17,789 bases of DNA from DATDRQ01 sp035291645 (GCA_035291645.1 DATDRQ010000195.1:1-17789); one strand, 5' to 3'. Shown: positions 1 through 8,131, counted from the stretch's first letter. Notes: generated by a model from the sequence alone, not told the origin. A program made the numbers and translations.

Positions 1-2
1 GG

Positions 3-83
3 ACGCCTGTCAGTTGGCGCGGCTACTGGAACATGACGGCAATCCGCATGCTCACGGACTTGCTGCCGGTCGAGCAGCCCTAG
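3..83 (+). CDS. C-terminal end of an upstream gene, probably an ABC transporter solute-binding protein (partial)
   Basis: An open frame enters from the left edge and encodes about 26 residues ending DLLPVEQP. It closes with three consecutive in-frame stops (TAG TAG TAA, 81-89). This frame is chosen because frame 1 stops at 34-36, because its codon choice matches the downstream genes, and because it ends just before a hairpin. Too little remains for a family assignment. The call of a family 5 extracellular solute-binding protein is inference from position: Opp/Dpp operons commonly run binding protein, permease, permease, ATPase, ATPase, and the other four follow here. Other short genes are possible. 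Confidence 0.4.
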   Translation, partial: TPVSWRGYWNMTAIRMLTDLLPVEQP

Positions 84-94
84 TAGTAAAATCA

Positions 95-138
95 ATCATC
101 GCCCCTCGATTTGGGAATAGAAACCGAGGGGCGATGAT
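95..138 (+). terminator. Perfect 14-bp hairpin after the upstream gene (mRNA stabiliser or terminator without a U-tract)
   Basis: ATCATCGCCCCTCG (95-108) is exactly complementary to 125-138, with a 16-nt loop. The stem is GC-rich at its top half. No run of T follows, so it does not look like a standard intrinsic terminator. Such a hairpin right behind a binding-protein gene is a known way to protect the upstream message and make the binding protein more abundant than the permeases. That role is inferred here. Confidence 0.6.
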
Positions 139-155
139 GAGCGTCCGAATCACTC

Positions 156-192
156 CAAGACCCTAAAGGCCTGGAACACCTTTAGGGTCTTG
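156..192 (+). terminator. Second perfect 14-bp hairpin in the permease leader, terminator-like
   Basis: CAAGACCCTAAAGG (156-169) pairs perfectly with 179-192, with a 9-nt loop. A short T-rich stretch (TTGTTG) follows but not a full T-run. The ribosome-binding site of the permease (AAGGAGG, about 198-204) starts only a few bases after the stem. The hairpin could act as a leaky terminator or attenuator, or as a 5' processing barrier for the downstream message. Confidence 0.55.
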
Positions 193-208
193 TTGAGAAG
201 GAGGTCGT

Positions 209-1195
209 GTGAAACGCTATTTCACAAGAAAACTGCTCCTCTATATCCTGACGTTTTTCGTTGCTGTAAGCATCGACTGGATGATCCCGCGCTTTATGCC
301 TGGGGATCCTGTTGACACATTGATGGCAAGGGCCGGTTCCTTCGCCGAAGCAACTGAGCTGATGCATGACTATTACACAAAAGTCTTCGGCCTGGACGTG
401 CCTGTCTGGCAACAATACCTCAATTTCTGGAGCGCCCTCTTTCATGGCGACCTGGGCATCAGCGTGTATGTGTTCCCACTTCCGGTGACAAAGGTCATCA
501 TGAGGGCAGTGGTTTTTGACATACTGCTTCTCCTTCCGGCGATCCTGCTGAGCTGGATTGCAGGCAACTGGTTTGGCGCTTATGCAGCACGCTCTAAACG
601 GCTGGACAACACGATTTTACCGGTTGGTTACATCCTGACGGCGACTCCCTACATGTGGCTCGCAATGCTGCTGGCCTGGTTGTTTGGAATTGTGTTCCGG
701 ATTTTTCCAATTTCCGGCGGTTATAGCTATGCCATGTCCCCTTCTTTTTCATGGCCGTTTGTTGGGAGCCTGTTCTTGCATTGGTTTCTGCCCTTCATCT
801 CACTCTTCCTGGTGATGTTTGGCGGCTGGGCAATTGGTATGCGGAACATGATCATTTACGAGCTGGAGGCAGATTACTCGCACTACCTGGAAGCCTTGGG
901 TGCTCCCCGGAACCTGGTCAGAAAATACGCTTTCAGGAATGCAGCACTTCCACAGCTCACCGGGCTGGCGCTGTCATTGGGTGTTATCGTTGCCGGCGCG
1001 CTGGTAACAGAGGTGGTGTTCTCTTATCCTGGAATCGGCTACCTGATCCTACAGGCGATCAATACCAGGGATTATTTCCTGCTGCAAGGTTGCTTCTTGT
1101 TCATCATTCTAGGCGTCTTGCTTGCTAATTTCATTATTGATATTGTGTATGTATTCGTCGATCCACGGACACGCACCGGTATGCAAGGTGAATAA
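209..1195 (+). CDS. Opp/Dpp-type ABC transporter permease, first subunit (DppB/OppB-like)
   Basis: Inner-membrane permease of a binding-protein-dependent importer, 328 residues, a typical length. The N-terminal helix (about 9-27) is followed by the PGDP signature at 31-34 seen in DppB/OppB proteins. The EAA loop that contacts the ATPase lies around 218-250 (LEADYSHYLEALGAP onward, then RKYAFRNAALP). About six hydrophobic segments are visible. The start is GTG at 209, chosen for the strong ribosome-binding site AAGGAGG ending 4-5 nt upstream. The gene lies behind two hairpins and 3 nt before the second permease. The family name says peptide, but many members carry oligosaccharides. The GH3 and GH130 genes in the same operon suggest a sugar substrate, which is inference. 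Confidence 0.93.
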   Translation: MKRYFTRKLLLYILTFFVAVSIDWMIPRFMPGDPVDTLMARAGSFAEATELMHDYYTKVFGLDVPVWQQYLNFWSALFHGDLGISVYVFPLPVTKVIMRAVVFDILLLLPAILLSWIAGNWFGAYAARSKRLDNTILPVGYILTATPYMWLAMLLAWLFGIVFRIFPISGGYSYAMSPSFSWPFVGSLFLHWFLPFISLFLVMFGGWAIGMRNMIIYELEADYSHYLEALGAPRNLVRKYAFRNAALPQLTGLALSLGVIVAGALVTEVVFSYPGIGYLILQAINTRDYFLLQGCFLFIILGVLLANFIIDIVYVFVDPRTRTGMQGE

Positions 1196-1198
1196 ATA

Positions 1199-2056
1199 AT
1201 GAAAACGCCAAAGAAGAAAAATGAATTCCTTTATTTTGCTTTAGGGAATAATAAGCTGAAAATCGGCCTGGTTATCCTGCTGTTTTTTATCACCCTTACT
1301 TTTATCGGCCCGCTGCTTACAGACTATGAACCCCTGGACTACATCGGGCCGGCTGCTGTTCCACCATCCTCCGAATACTGGTTTGGCACCACGACCTTCG
1401 GACAGGATGTTTTCACACAATTCGTCTACGGTTTGAAAGCTTCATTCCTGGTAGGGATCATCGGCGGAGGGCTTGGAACGCTGATCGGCATTCTGGTTGG
1501 CTTTACAGCTGGTTACCGGGGCGGAATCGTGGATGAAATCCTCAACATGTTTACTAACATTGTGCTGGTCATCCCGACGTTGGCTGTTCTCCTGATTATC
1601 GTTGCCTATCTAGAAGTCCGGGGATTACTGATAGAGAGCATCTTCATCGGTTGCACAACCTGGCCCTGGGCTGCCAGAGCGATTCGCGCTCAGACGTTTT
1701 CTTTACGCACGCGTGAATTCGTAGACCTGGCCAGGTTGAGCGGCATGAGATCGCTGAAGGTCATCTTCGGAGAGATCGCCCCCAACATGATGTCTTACCT
1801 GCTGCTGGTGTTCATCCTGCAGTTCGGCGGGGCGGTTCTGATTGCTGCAACGCTGGATTTCATCGGCCTGGGGCCAACGGAAGCCATGTCCTTGGGATTG
1901 ATGATGAATAATGCCGTGTTGTGGGGTGCACTGATCTTGGGGATCTGGTGGTGGTTCATCCCGCCTGGTATTGCGATCACGGCTATCGTCGGTTCCCTAT
2001 ATGTAATGAATGTCGGTCTCGATGAGGTCTTCAACCCCAAATTGAGGGAGATGTGA
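1199..2056 (+). CDS. Opp/Dpp-type ABC transporter permease, second subunit (DppC/OppC-like)
   Basis: Partner permease of the preceding gene, 285 residues, within the usual range. A short lysine-rich N-terminus precedes the first helix (about 22-42). An outer segment with the FGTTTFGQDVF motif follows, matching the FGTDxxGRDxxS region of DppC/OppC. The EAA loop lies at about 173-205 (REFVDLARLSGMRSLKVIFGEIAPN). The ATG at 1199 comes 3 nt after the previous stop, with AAGGTG upstream in the end of that gene, so translation is probably coupled. The two permeases should form the heterodimeric membrane channel. Substrate is not readable from the sequence. Confidence 0.93.
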   Translation: MKTPKKKNEFLYFALGNNKLKIGLVILLFFITLTFIGPLLTDYEPLDYIGPAAVPPSSEYWFGTTTFGQDVFTQFVYGLKASFLVGIIGGGLGTLIGILVGFTAGYRGGIVDEILNMFTNIVLVIPTLAVLLIIVAYLEVRGLLIESIFIGCTTWPWAARAIRAQTFSLRTREFVDLARLSGMRSLKVIFGEIAPNMMSYLLLVFILQFGGAVLIAATLDFIGLGPTEAMSLGLMMNNAVLWGALILGIWWWFIPPGIAITAIVGSLYVMNVGLDEVFNPKLREM

Positions 2057-2060
2057 AAGC

Positions 2061-3023
2061 ATGAGTTTACAGGTAGAGAACCTCACCGTCTATTATCAGA
2101 CCTTGCATGGGGATGTCAGGGCATTGGATGGGGTAACTTTCAATATCGACGATCGGGAAATTATGGGGTTAGCGGGTGAATCGGGCTGCGGTAAAACCAC
2201 CTTGGGTCACAGCCTGATCTTCTTGAAGCTGCCGATGCGTTACGTCGAGGGACGCGTGCTGCTCGATCAAGAAAACCTCCCGGTGTGGGATATGGATCGA
2301 ATGAACGATTTCAGGTTCCGAGATATTTCAATCGTCCCGCAATACGCAATGAACGCAATGAACCCAACTCGAAAAATCGGGAGGATGGCAGCGGAACTTC
2401 TCGAATCTCGCGATGTAAGTTATAAGAATAAGCTGACTGAGCTGAAGCGGCGACTCGATCTGGTTAAACTATCTCACGACGTGCTTGATATGTACCCGAT
2501 CGAGCTTTCCGGCGGCATGAAGCAGCGCATGGTCATGGTGCTCTCTACTTTACTGGATCCATCATTGCTGATCGCCGATGAGATCACCTCAGCCCTCGAT
2601 GTAGCTTCCCAAAAAGCCGTGGCGGAGATGCTGGTTGAATTCCGAGACCGGGAAATTGTAAAAAGCATGATCGTGATCACGCACGATATTTCAATCTTGT
2701 ACCAGATTGCCGACAGCATCCTGGTGATGTATGCGGGAAAACTGGCGGAAAAAGCCTCTACAGATGTGATCATAAAATCCCCTCGCCATCCTTATACCCA
2801 ATTGCTGATCTCATCCTTGCCGGAAGTGGGAGTGAGATATACGGATAAAAGATTACTTGGCATTCCGGGAAATCCACCTCCGTTGATCAATCCTCCCAGC
2901 GGGTGCCGGTTCAAAGAACGTTGCCCGTTTGCCTTCGAGAAATGCTCCGAAGAGCCTCCCTTCATCGAAGTCGCCAGAGGCCATTCCGTGGCGTGCTGGA
3001 AGGAGCTCGAAGGCGATGCTTAG
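2061..3023 (+). CDS. Opp/Dpp-type ABC transporter ATPase, first subunit (DppD/OppD-like)
   Basis: Cytoplasmic ATP-binding subunit, 320 residues. Walker A is GESGCGKTT (39-47). The Q-loop is in SIVPQYAMNAMNP, the signature is LSGGMKQR starting at 149, Walker B LLIADE spans 169-174, and the switch histidine is H208. The usual DEPT after Walker B reads DEIT, so the proline is replaced. The C-terminus has the oligopeptide-type extension (RHPYTQLL, then IPGNPPPLINPPSGC) with a Cys-x5-Cys-x6-Cys cluster and a later cysteine. An iron-sulfur cluster has been described in the C-terminal region of one DppD protein, so cluster binding is possible but unproven here. The start ATG is 4 nt after the permease stop with GAGGGAG upstream. 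Confidence 0.93.
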   Translation: MSLQVENLTVYYQTLHGDVRALDGVTFNIDDREIMGLAGESGCGKTTLGHSLIFLKLPMRYVEGRVLLDQENLPVWDMDRMNDFRFRDISIVPQYAMNAMNPTRKIGRMAAELLESRDVSYKNKLTELKRRLDLVKLSHDVLDMYPIELSGGMKQRMVMVLSTLLDPSLLIADEITSALDVASQKAVAEMLVEFRDREIVKSMIVITHDISILYQIADSILVMYAGKLAEKASTDVIIKSPRHPYTQLLISSLPEVGVRYTDKRLLGIPGNPPPLINPPSGCRFKERCPFAFEKCSEEPPFIEVARGHSVACWKELEGDA

Positions 3024-3960
3024 ACTGGAAAAGGTTTCAAAAGTATATAAAGTCGGGACTTTCGGGGGGAAAGAGCTGCACGCTGTCAACGAGGTCAGTT
3101 TCGATATAAAAGATGGGGAAATTGTCTCCTTGATTGGAGAAAGTGGCAGTGGAAAAAGCACGATCGGGAAAATGATCCTGCGCTTGCTCTCGATCAGCTC
3201 TGGCAGAATCTGGCTCGATGACTTGGACATTACGACCATTGGTAAGGGTGAGCTGAAAGTGTATTATCGCAAGGTACAGGGAGTCTTTCAAGACCCATTC
3301 AGCTCCTATAACCCGATCTTCAAATCCGACCGGATTTTCGAAATCTTGCATAGCGAGTTTTACCCAGAGATGAAAGAAGATGAATGGAGGGGTAAGGTAA
3401 TCACCGCGATCGAATCCGTCGGTTTACACCCGGACTCCGTGTTGAATAAATACCCCCACCAGCTCAGCGGTGGGCAGCTGCAGCGTTTTCTAATCGCCCG
3501 TGCCTTGCTGCTGGACATCCAGGTCCTGGTGGCAGATGAGATCATCAGCATGCTGGATGCCTCTACGCGCATTGAGGTGCTCGACTTGCTGGCGGACCTG
3601 AAATACCGCGGTCTCTCCATTCTTTTTATAACCCACGATCTCTCGCTAGCGAACTATATCAGCGACCAGGCTGTGATCCTCTACCGCGGTTATGTTGCGG
3701 AGATGGGCGCGACCGGGAAGATCTTCGAAAACCCGCTGCATCCCTACACCAAGATGCTGCTAGCCTCTGTGCCGCGCCTGGATAAAAAATGGGAAAAGGC
3801 ACAGGCTGAGCTGAGTGCAACCCAGCCTGCATCTACCGGCGGCTGCGTCTATAAGGACCGGTGCCCGGTGGCGGAAAAATTGTGCGCCAGTTACACGCCC
3901 AAACTGACAGAAATCCAGGACGACCATTACGTGGCCTGTATCCACTACGAAGGAGGGTGA
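3016..3960 (+). CDS. Opp/Dpp-type ABC transporter ATPase, second subunit (DppF/OppF-like)
   Basis: Second ATPase of the transporter, 314 residues. Walker A is GESGSGKST (41-49), the Q-loop is in GVFQDPFSSYNP, the signature LSGGQLQR starts at 150, the Walker B acidic pair is D174-E175, and the switch histidine is H207. As in its partner, the proline after the Walker B glutamate is replaced (DEII). The C-terminal extension again carries Cys-x5-Cys-x6-Cys plus one more cysteine. The ATG at 3016 overlaps the upstream gene by 8 nt and has GGAAGGAG about 10 nt before it. An upstream in-frame ATG at 2929 would add 29 residues unlike any ABC ATPase start, inside the previous gene, so it was not used. 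Confidence 0.93.
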   Translation: MLRLEKVSKVYKVGTFGGKELHAVNEVSFDIKDGEIVSLIGESGSGKSTIGKMILRLLSISSGRIWLDDLDITTIGKGELKVYYRKVQGVFQDPFSSYNPIFKSDRIFEILHSEFYPEMKEDEWRGKVITAIESVGLHPDSVLNKYPHQLSGGQLQRFLIARALLLDIQVLVADEIISMLDASTRIEVLDLLADLKYRGLSILFITHDLSLANYISDQAVILYRGYVAEMGATGKIFENPLHPYTKMLLASVPRLDKKWEKAQAELSATQPASTGGCVYKDRCPVAEKLCASYTPKLTEIQDDHYVACIHYEGG

Positions 3961-3962
3961 CC

Positions 3963-5792
3963 ATGGCAATACCTGAGCGCGTCGCAGAGCTGCTCACCCG
4001 CATGACCCTGGAAGAGAAGATCGGCCAAATGACCCAGGTGGAAAAAAACAGCCTGACCCCTGAGGCAGTGAAGCAGTTCTTCATCGGATCGGTCCTCAGC
4101 GGCGGGGGCGGTTACCCAGCGAATAACACTCCGGCCGGGTGGGCAAGGATGGTAAGCGAATTTCAGGAAGCTGCTTTAAGCACTCGCCTGAGGATTCCTC
4201 TCCTGTACGGTGTGGACGCGGTGCACGGGCATAATAACCTGTTCGGCGCGGTGATGTACCCCCATAACATCGGTTTGGGTGCTGCGTGCGATTCCGATTT
4301 GGTGTACCGCATCGGGCGTGCTACCGCGGAAGAGCTGGCTGCCACCGGCATCTACTGGAATTTCGCTCCAACGGTAGCTGTCCCACAGGATATCCGCTGG
4401 GGCAGAACGTATGAGGGGTATGGCCAGGATAGCCATCTAGTGACCAGGCTCGCAATGGCTTACATCCAAGGCCTGCAAGGCGAGAGATTGAGCGATCCGC
4501 TTTCCGTTTTAGCGACCCCCAAGCATTATCTCGGGGATGGAGGCACAATCTGGGGTAGCTCTCGCAGGTTGTTCCCAATCCCTCCGGGATCCTCCTTCGC
4601 AGGTCCAGAGAACCTGTTTGAATTTAAGATCGACCAGGGGGATACCCGCCTGGATGAAGCCACACTAAGGGCAGTCCACCTGGCACCCTACATTGCTGCC
4701 GTCCAGGCCGGAGCGCAGGTGGTCATGGCTTCCTTCTCCAGCTGGAACGGCGTCAAGCTACACGCCCACCATTACCTGCTGACCGAGGTCCTCAAGGGCG
4801 AGTTAGGCTTTAGCGGCTTCGTAGTCTCCGATTGGGGCGGGATCGACCAGGTTTCAGGTGATTATTACCAGGCGGTTGTGGCTGCCGTCAACGCCGGCGT
4901 CGATATGAGTATGGTGCCACAAGATTATGAGCGCTTCATTTCGTACCTGAAACGAGCGGTTGAAAATGGAGATATCCTAATGGAGCGCATCGACGATGCT
5001 GTGCGTCGCATCCTGAGCGTAAAGGTCAAAGCCGGGCTATTTGAGAGGCCGCTCCCCGATCCGGGTCATCTATCGCTGGTTGGGCCTATTGAGCACCGGT
5101 GGCTGGCGCGTGAAGCAGTCGCCAGGTCCCTTGTCCTGTTGAAAAACGAGGCACAAACCCTGCCTCTGTCAAAATCTACTGCCACGATCCTGGTGGGTGG
5201 ACGAGCGGCGGACGATATCGGTCTGCAGTGCGGCGGCTGGACGATCGAATGGCTGGGTAAATCCGGAGCTATTACTCCCGGCACTACGATCCTGAGTGGA
5301 GTAAGGACTTCAGTTTCCCCTTCAACTCGTTTGATCTACGATCCTGATGGACAATTCGGGGAGCTGCCCGATACAGTGGCAGAGGTAGGGATTGCCGTGT
5401 TGGCTGAAATGCCCTACGCAGAGGGTTTCGGCGACCGGGCAGACTTAACCCTGCCAGTAGAAGACATCCAGCTTATCGAGCGAATGCGCTTGCACTGCCG
5501 CAGGCTGGTGCTGATCCTGCTTTCCGGGCGACCGCTGATCATCACCGACCAGCTCCCCTTGATAGATGCTATGGTAGCTGCCTGGTTGCCGGGCACGGAG
5601 GGCCAGGGGGTAGCAGATGTGCTCTTCGGTGACCTGCCCTTCACGGGAAAGTTATCCTACAATTGGCCGCGCTCGTTGGACCAAGTCCCAATCAATCACC
5701 CGTCCCCACCGGGAAAGGAAGTAGAACCGCTGTTCCCCTTCGGTTATGGGCTTTTAGCCAGAGCGGATAGCCAACAGATATCTTTTACTTAA
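3963..5792 (+). CDS. GH3 family beta-glucosidase / exo-beta-glucanase, cytoplasmic
   Basis: Glycoside hydrolase of 609 residues that removes beta-linked glucose from non-reducing ends with retention. It resembles the barley ExoI-type GH3 proteins: RWGRTYEGYGQDS, the KHYLGDGGT motif starting at K187, and the nucleophile D290 in GFVVSDWGG. The second domain contains AEMPYAEGFGD. By analogy with ExoI, E482 in that motif is the likely acid/base. No signal peptide or fibronectin-like C-terminal domain is present, so the enzyme should work in the cytoplasm on imported oligosaccharides. The ATG at 3963 follows the ATPase stop by 2 nt and has a very strong site (AAGGAGGGTG). An open frame extends upstream to 3861 inside the ATPase gene and was rejected. 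Exact linkage preference cannot be read. Confidence 0.93.
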   Translation: MAIPERVAELLTRMTLEEKIGQMTQVEKNSLTPEAVKQFFIGSVLSGGGGYPANNTPAGWARMVSEFQEAALSTRLRIPLLYGVDAVHGHNNLFGAVMYPHNIGLGAACDSDLVYRIGRATAEELAATGIYWNFAPTVAVPQDIRWGRTYEGYGQDSHLVTRLAMAYIQGLQGERLSDPLSVLATPKHYLGDGGTIWGSSRRLFPIPPGSSFAGPENLFEFKIDQGDTRLDEATLRAVHLAPYIAAVQAGAQVVMASFSSWNGVKLHAHHYLLTEVLKGELGFSGFVVSDWGGIDQVSGDYYQAVVAAVNAGVDMSMVPQDYERFISYLKRAVENGDILMERIDDAVRRILSVKVKAGLFERPLPDPGHLSLVGPIEHRWLAREAVARSLVLLKNEAQTLPLSKSTATILVGGRAADDIGLQCGGWTIEWLGKSGAITPGTTILSGVRTSVSPSTRLIYDPDGQFGELPDTVAEVGIAVLAEMPYAEGFGDRADLTLPVEDIQLIERMRLHCRRLVLILLSGRPLIITDQLPLIDAMVAAWLPGTEGQGVADVLFGDLPFTGKLSYNWPRSLDQVPINHPSPPGKEVEPLFPFGYGLLARADSQQISFT

Positions 5793-5813
5793 ATTTTATT
5801 CGAGATTCGCGGC

Positions 5814-6833
5814 ATGTCAGCTTACATACCCATGAATGCAAACCAGATAGAACCCTCAAAAGACAACGCAAGCCCCATAAAAAATATCCCCTGGGAAAAC
5901 CGGCCTGAAGGCTGCCGAGATATCGTCTGGCGCTATAGCGCCAATCCAATCATTCCGCGGAATTTAATCCCCTCATCAAACAGTATCTTTAATAGTGCAG
6001 TAGTGGCTTTTCGGGATGGATTCGCCGGAGTGTTCCGGTGTGACAATAAAAAACGCCAGATGACCCTGCACCGCGGGCACAGCCCGGACGGTATACATTG
6101 GGAGATTGATGACGAACCGATCAAGTGGATTTGCAACGATGCTGAACTGGCTCATTTTGAGCATCGCTATGACCCTCGCGTCACCTGGCTGGAAGATCGT
6201 TACTATATTACCTGGTGTAACGGTTACCACGGACCAACCATAGGCATCGGTTATACCTTCGATTTTGTGAATTTCTATTTTCTAGAAAATGCGCTCTTGC
6301 CCTATAACCGCAATGGTGTGTTGTTCCCGCGTAAGATCAATGGGAAATATATCCTGCTAAGCCGCCCCAGCGATCGCGGTCACACCTCTTTTGGCGATAT
6401 CTTCCTGAGCCACAGTTTGGATCTGATCCACTGGGGAGAACATCGCTTCGTCATGGCACCCATCGGCGGCTGGCAGAGCACGAAAGTTGGTGCAGGTCCC
6501 ATTCCGATCGAAACTCCTGAAGGCTGGCTCCTCTTTTATCATGGCGTGCTGACCTCCTGCAATGGCTTTGTGTACAGCTTTGGAGCTGCCTTGTTAGATT
6601 TGGAAGATCCCTGGAAAGTGATCTACCGGAGCAGCCCATATTTGCTATCTCCACAAACTATTTACGAGTGCGTGGGGGATGTACCAAACGTTGTTTTTCC
6701 ATCTGCAGCGCTCTATGACCAGCCCAGCGGGCGGATCGCGATTTACTACGGGGGTGCGGACACCGTTTCTGCCCTGGCCTTTGCTTACCTGAACGAGGTG
6801 ATCGAATTTCTCAAAACCAACTCAGAATTGTAG
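5814..6833 (+). CDS. GH130 family beta-mannoside phosphorylase (GH130_1-like)
   Basis: Five-bladed beta-propeller enzyme, 339 residues, that splits beta-mannosides with phosphate to give mannose 1-phosphate. Family motifs are clear: YDPRVTW with the likely catalytic acid D120, NGVLFPRKINGKY (168-179), LLSRPSDRGHTSFGDIF (181-197), WGEHRFVM, and TKVGAGPIP. Basic residues K224 and H243 (FYHG) sit where phosphate contacts are expected, which favours a phosphorylase over a hydrolase. The RPSD-GHT-FGDIF stretch fits subgroup 1, whose known members act on mannosyl-beta-1,4-glucose, so that is the best guess. No signal peptide is seen. It is the last gene of the operon, 21 nt after the GH3 gene. No good ribosome-binding site precedes ATG 5814 or the alternative ATG 5832. 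Confidence 0.88.
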   Translation: MSAYIPMNANQIEPSKDNASPIKNIPWENRPEGCRDIVWRYSANPIIPRNLIPSSNSIFNSAVVAFRDGFAGVFRCDNKKRQMTLHRGHSPDGIHWEIDDEPIKWICNDAELAHFEHRYDPRVTWLEDRYYITWCNGYHGPTIGIGYTFDFVNFYFLENALLPYNRNGVLFPRKINGKYILLSRPSDRGHTSFGDIFLSHSLDLIHWGEHRFVMAPIGGWQSTKVGAGPIPIETPEGWLLFYHGVLTSCNGFVYSFGAALLDLEDPWKVIYRSSPYLLSPQTIYECVGDVPNVVFPSAALYDQPSGRIAIYYGGADTVSALAFAYLNEVIEFLKTNSEL

Positions 6834-7027
6834 CCCACCGCGATCTACAACTGAATTGTTTATCGTCCTTATTCTCCTCAGTGCCATCCAGTTGCTCTAC
6901 CGATGTAAATATGGTAGCCAGGATTGGGATGCCGTGCTCGCCAATGCGCACATAACTCCCTAGTCTGCCGTTTCTTGAAGCCTGCCACAGCGGTTGCATC
7001 CGGTCTGGCCATACACGTCTTTGTGTG
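6834..7027. other. Convergent intergenic spacer with a possible decayed coding remnant
   Basis: This 194-nt gap separates the GH130 gene from the convergent pseudokinase gene. I find no strong hairpin with a T-run for either direction. On the minus strand an open frame crosses it (7056-6811) and encodes a stretch with SYVRIGEHGIPILATIFTS. This reads more like protein than most shadow frames, vaguely like the end of a PAS-type sensor domain. It has no start signal of its own and I cannot identify it. Confidence 0.3.
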
Positions 7028-8113
7028 TCATCGCACCTGGATACCGGCCATTGCATACAAGATCGTGAAAGCGATCAAGAAAGCGAGAATAAACTGAAAA
7101 GCCAAAACAGCGCCGAAAGGCAATGTCCTCCCCGCTATCTGCCAAGGACTCCGGAGCAGGCTTTTTATCGTATTGGGTTCGAGAAAACCCTTCAGCCAAG
7201 AGATGAAATCGAATTTAGCCGATCGCCCTGCTGAATAACCGGGTTGAATTGAGGTCAGTCTGAAGTCTTTTTCAAGAGTGAAAAGGGCAAGGTCCATTTC
7301 GGCTGCGCTGGGAAATCTGAGCTGGGCATCTTTCTGCAAAGCACGCGCCACGATATTCGCCAGCTCTTCCGGCACCTTCTGGTTAAATTGCCTGGGGGAT
7401 GGCGGCGTTTCCCTGGCGTGCATGCGGACCATAGACCAGGCATCTTTAGACTCGAAAGGCAGTCGCCCGGTAAGCATTTCAAAAAGGGTAGCTCCCAGAC
7501 TATAGATGTCAGACTGCAGAGTAATCTTCTTTCCGCGAGCCTGTTCAGGAGGGATATATCCCACGCCTGTAAGCATCACATTTGTCTTTGATAATCCTGA
7601 CTCAGAAAGCAGCCCGCTCAATCCAACGTCGATTACCTTGACATGCCCTTCGGCAGTGAGAAGGATGTTCTGGGGTTTCATTCCTTGATGGATTAGACCA
7701 TGCTGGTGAATATTATCCAGGGCGGCGCAAACCTGGCGGACAATAAGAATGCTCAAAGCGGAGGGCAACGGGCCATATTCGGTGATATAGGTCCCCAAAT
7801 CGATCCCCTCTACCCATTCCATTACGATGTAATAATGATCTTGTTCGACGCCGTAGTCGAGGACTCTAACCAAATTAGCATGGGACAATCCCGCCAGGAG
7901 GCGCATGTGTTCTCGGAACCGGATGGCGAAGCGAGGATCGGCATGGTAGCGCGCATGAAACACCTTGATTGCAACCAGCTGGCCATTTCCAGGGGCTATG
8001 GCGCGATAGATTGAAGCTATTGGACCGCGGCTAATCTCGCTTTCCAGCCGGTATCCAGCGCCGATCTTCACCAGGCTATTTTGAGGCAATCGATCTAGGG
8101 CCGTTGAAATCAT
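7028..8113 (-). CDS. Membrane-anchored Ser/Thr pseudokinase
   Basis: Hanks-type kinase fold, 361 residues, with one C-terminal helix (about 333-356), so the kinase domain faces the cytoplasm. The lysine of VAIK (K50), a helix-C glutamate (E68) and the DFG aspartate (D162, here DVG) remain. The catalytic loop reads HQGMKPQN (142-149) instead of HRDLKPxN, so the catalytic aspartate is glycine. The glycine loop is SRGPIASIY, missing the first and third glycines. With both features lost, phosphotransfer is unlikely. Binding of nucleotide or a partner protein is the probable role. The gene follows the GT39/LysM gene by 18 nt as the last of a four-gene operon, with no clear ribosome-binding site. 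A sensor or regulator of the glycosyltransferases is an inference from position. Confidence 0.88.
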   Translation of the reverse strand: MISTALDRLPQNSLVKIGAGYRLESEISRGPIASIYRAIAPGNGQLVAIKVFHARYHADPRFAIRFREHMRLLAGLSHANLVRVLDYGVEQDHYYIVMEWVEGIDLGTYITEYGPLPSALSILIVRQVCAALDNIHQHGLIHQGMKPQNILLTAEGHVKVIDVGLSGLLSESGLSKTNVMLTGVGYIPPEQARGKKITLQSDIYSLGATLFEMLTGRLPFESKDAWSMVRMHARETPPSPRQFNQKVPEELANIVARALQKDAQLRFPSAAEMDLALFTLEKDFRLTSIQPGYSAGRSAKFDFISWLKGFLEPNTIKSLLRSPWQIAGRTLPFGAVLAFQFILAFLIAFTILYAMAGIQVR

Positions 8114-8131
8114 GGGATTTCACGCCGGTCG

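Noticed and set aside
2929..3015. 29-residue N-terminal extension of the second ATPase
   Set aside because: It overlaps the first ATPase gene by nearly 100 nt and adds sequence unlike any ABC ATPase. ATG 3016 has the ribosome-binding site.
3861..3962. 34-residue N-terminal extension of the GH3 enzyme
   Set aside because: It lies inside the ATPase gene, while a very strong ribosome-binding site directly precedes ATG 3963.
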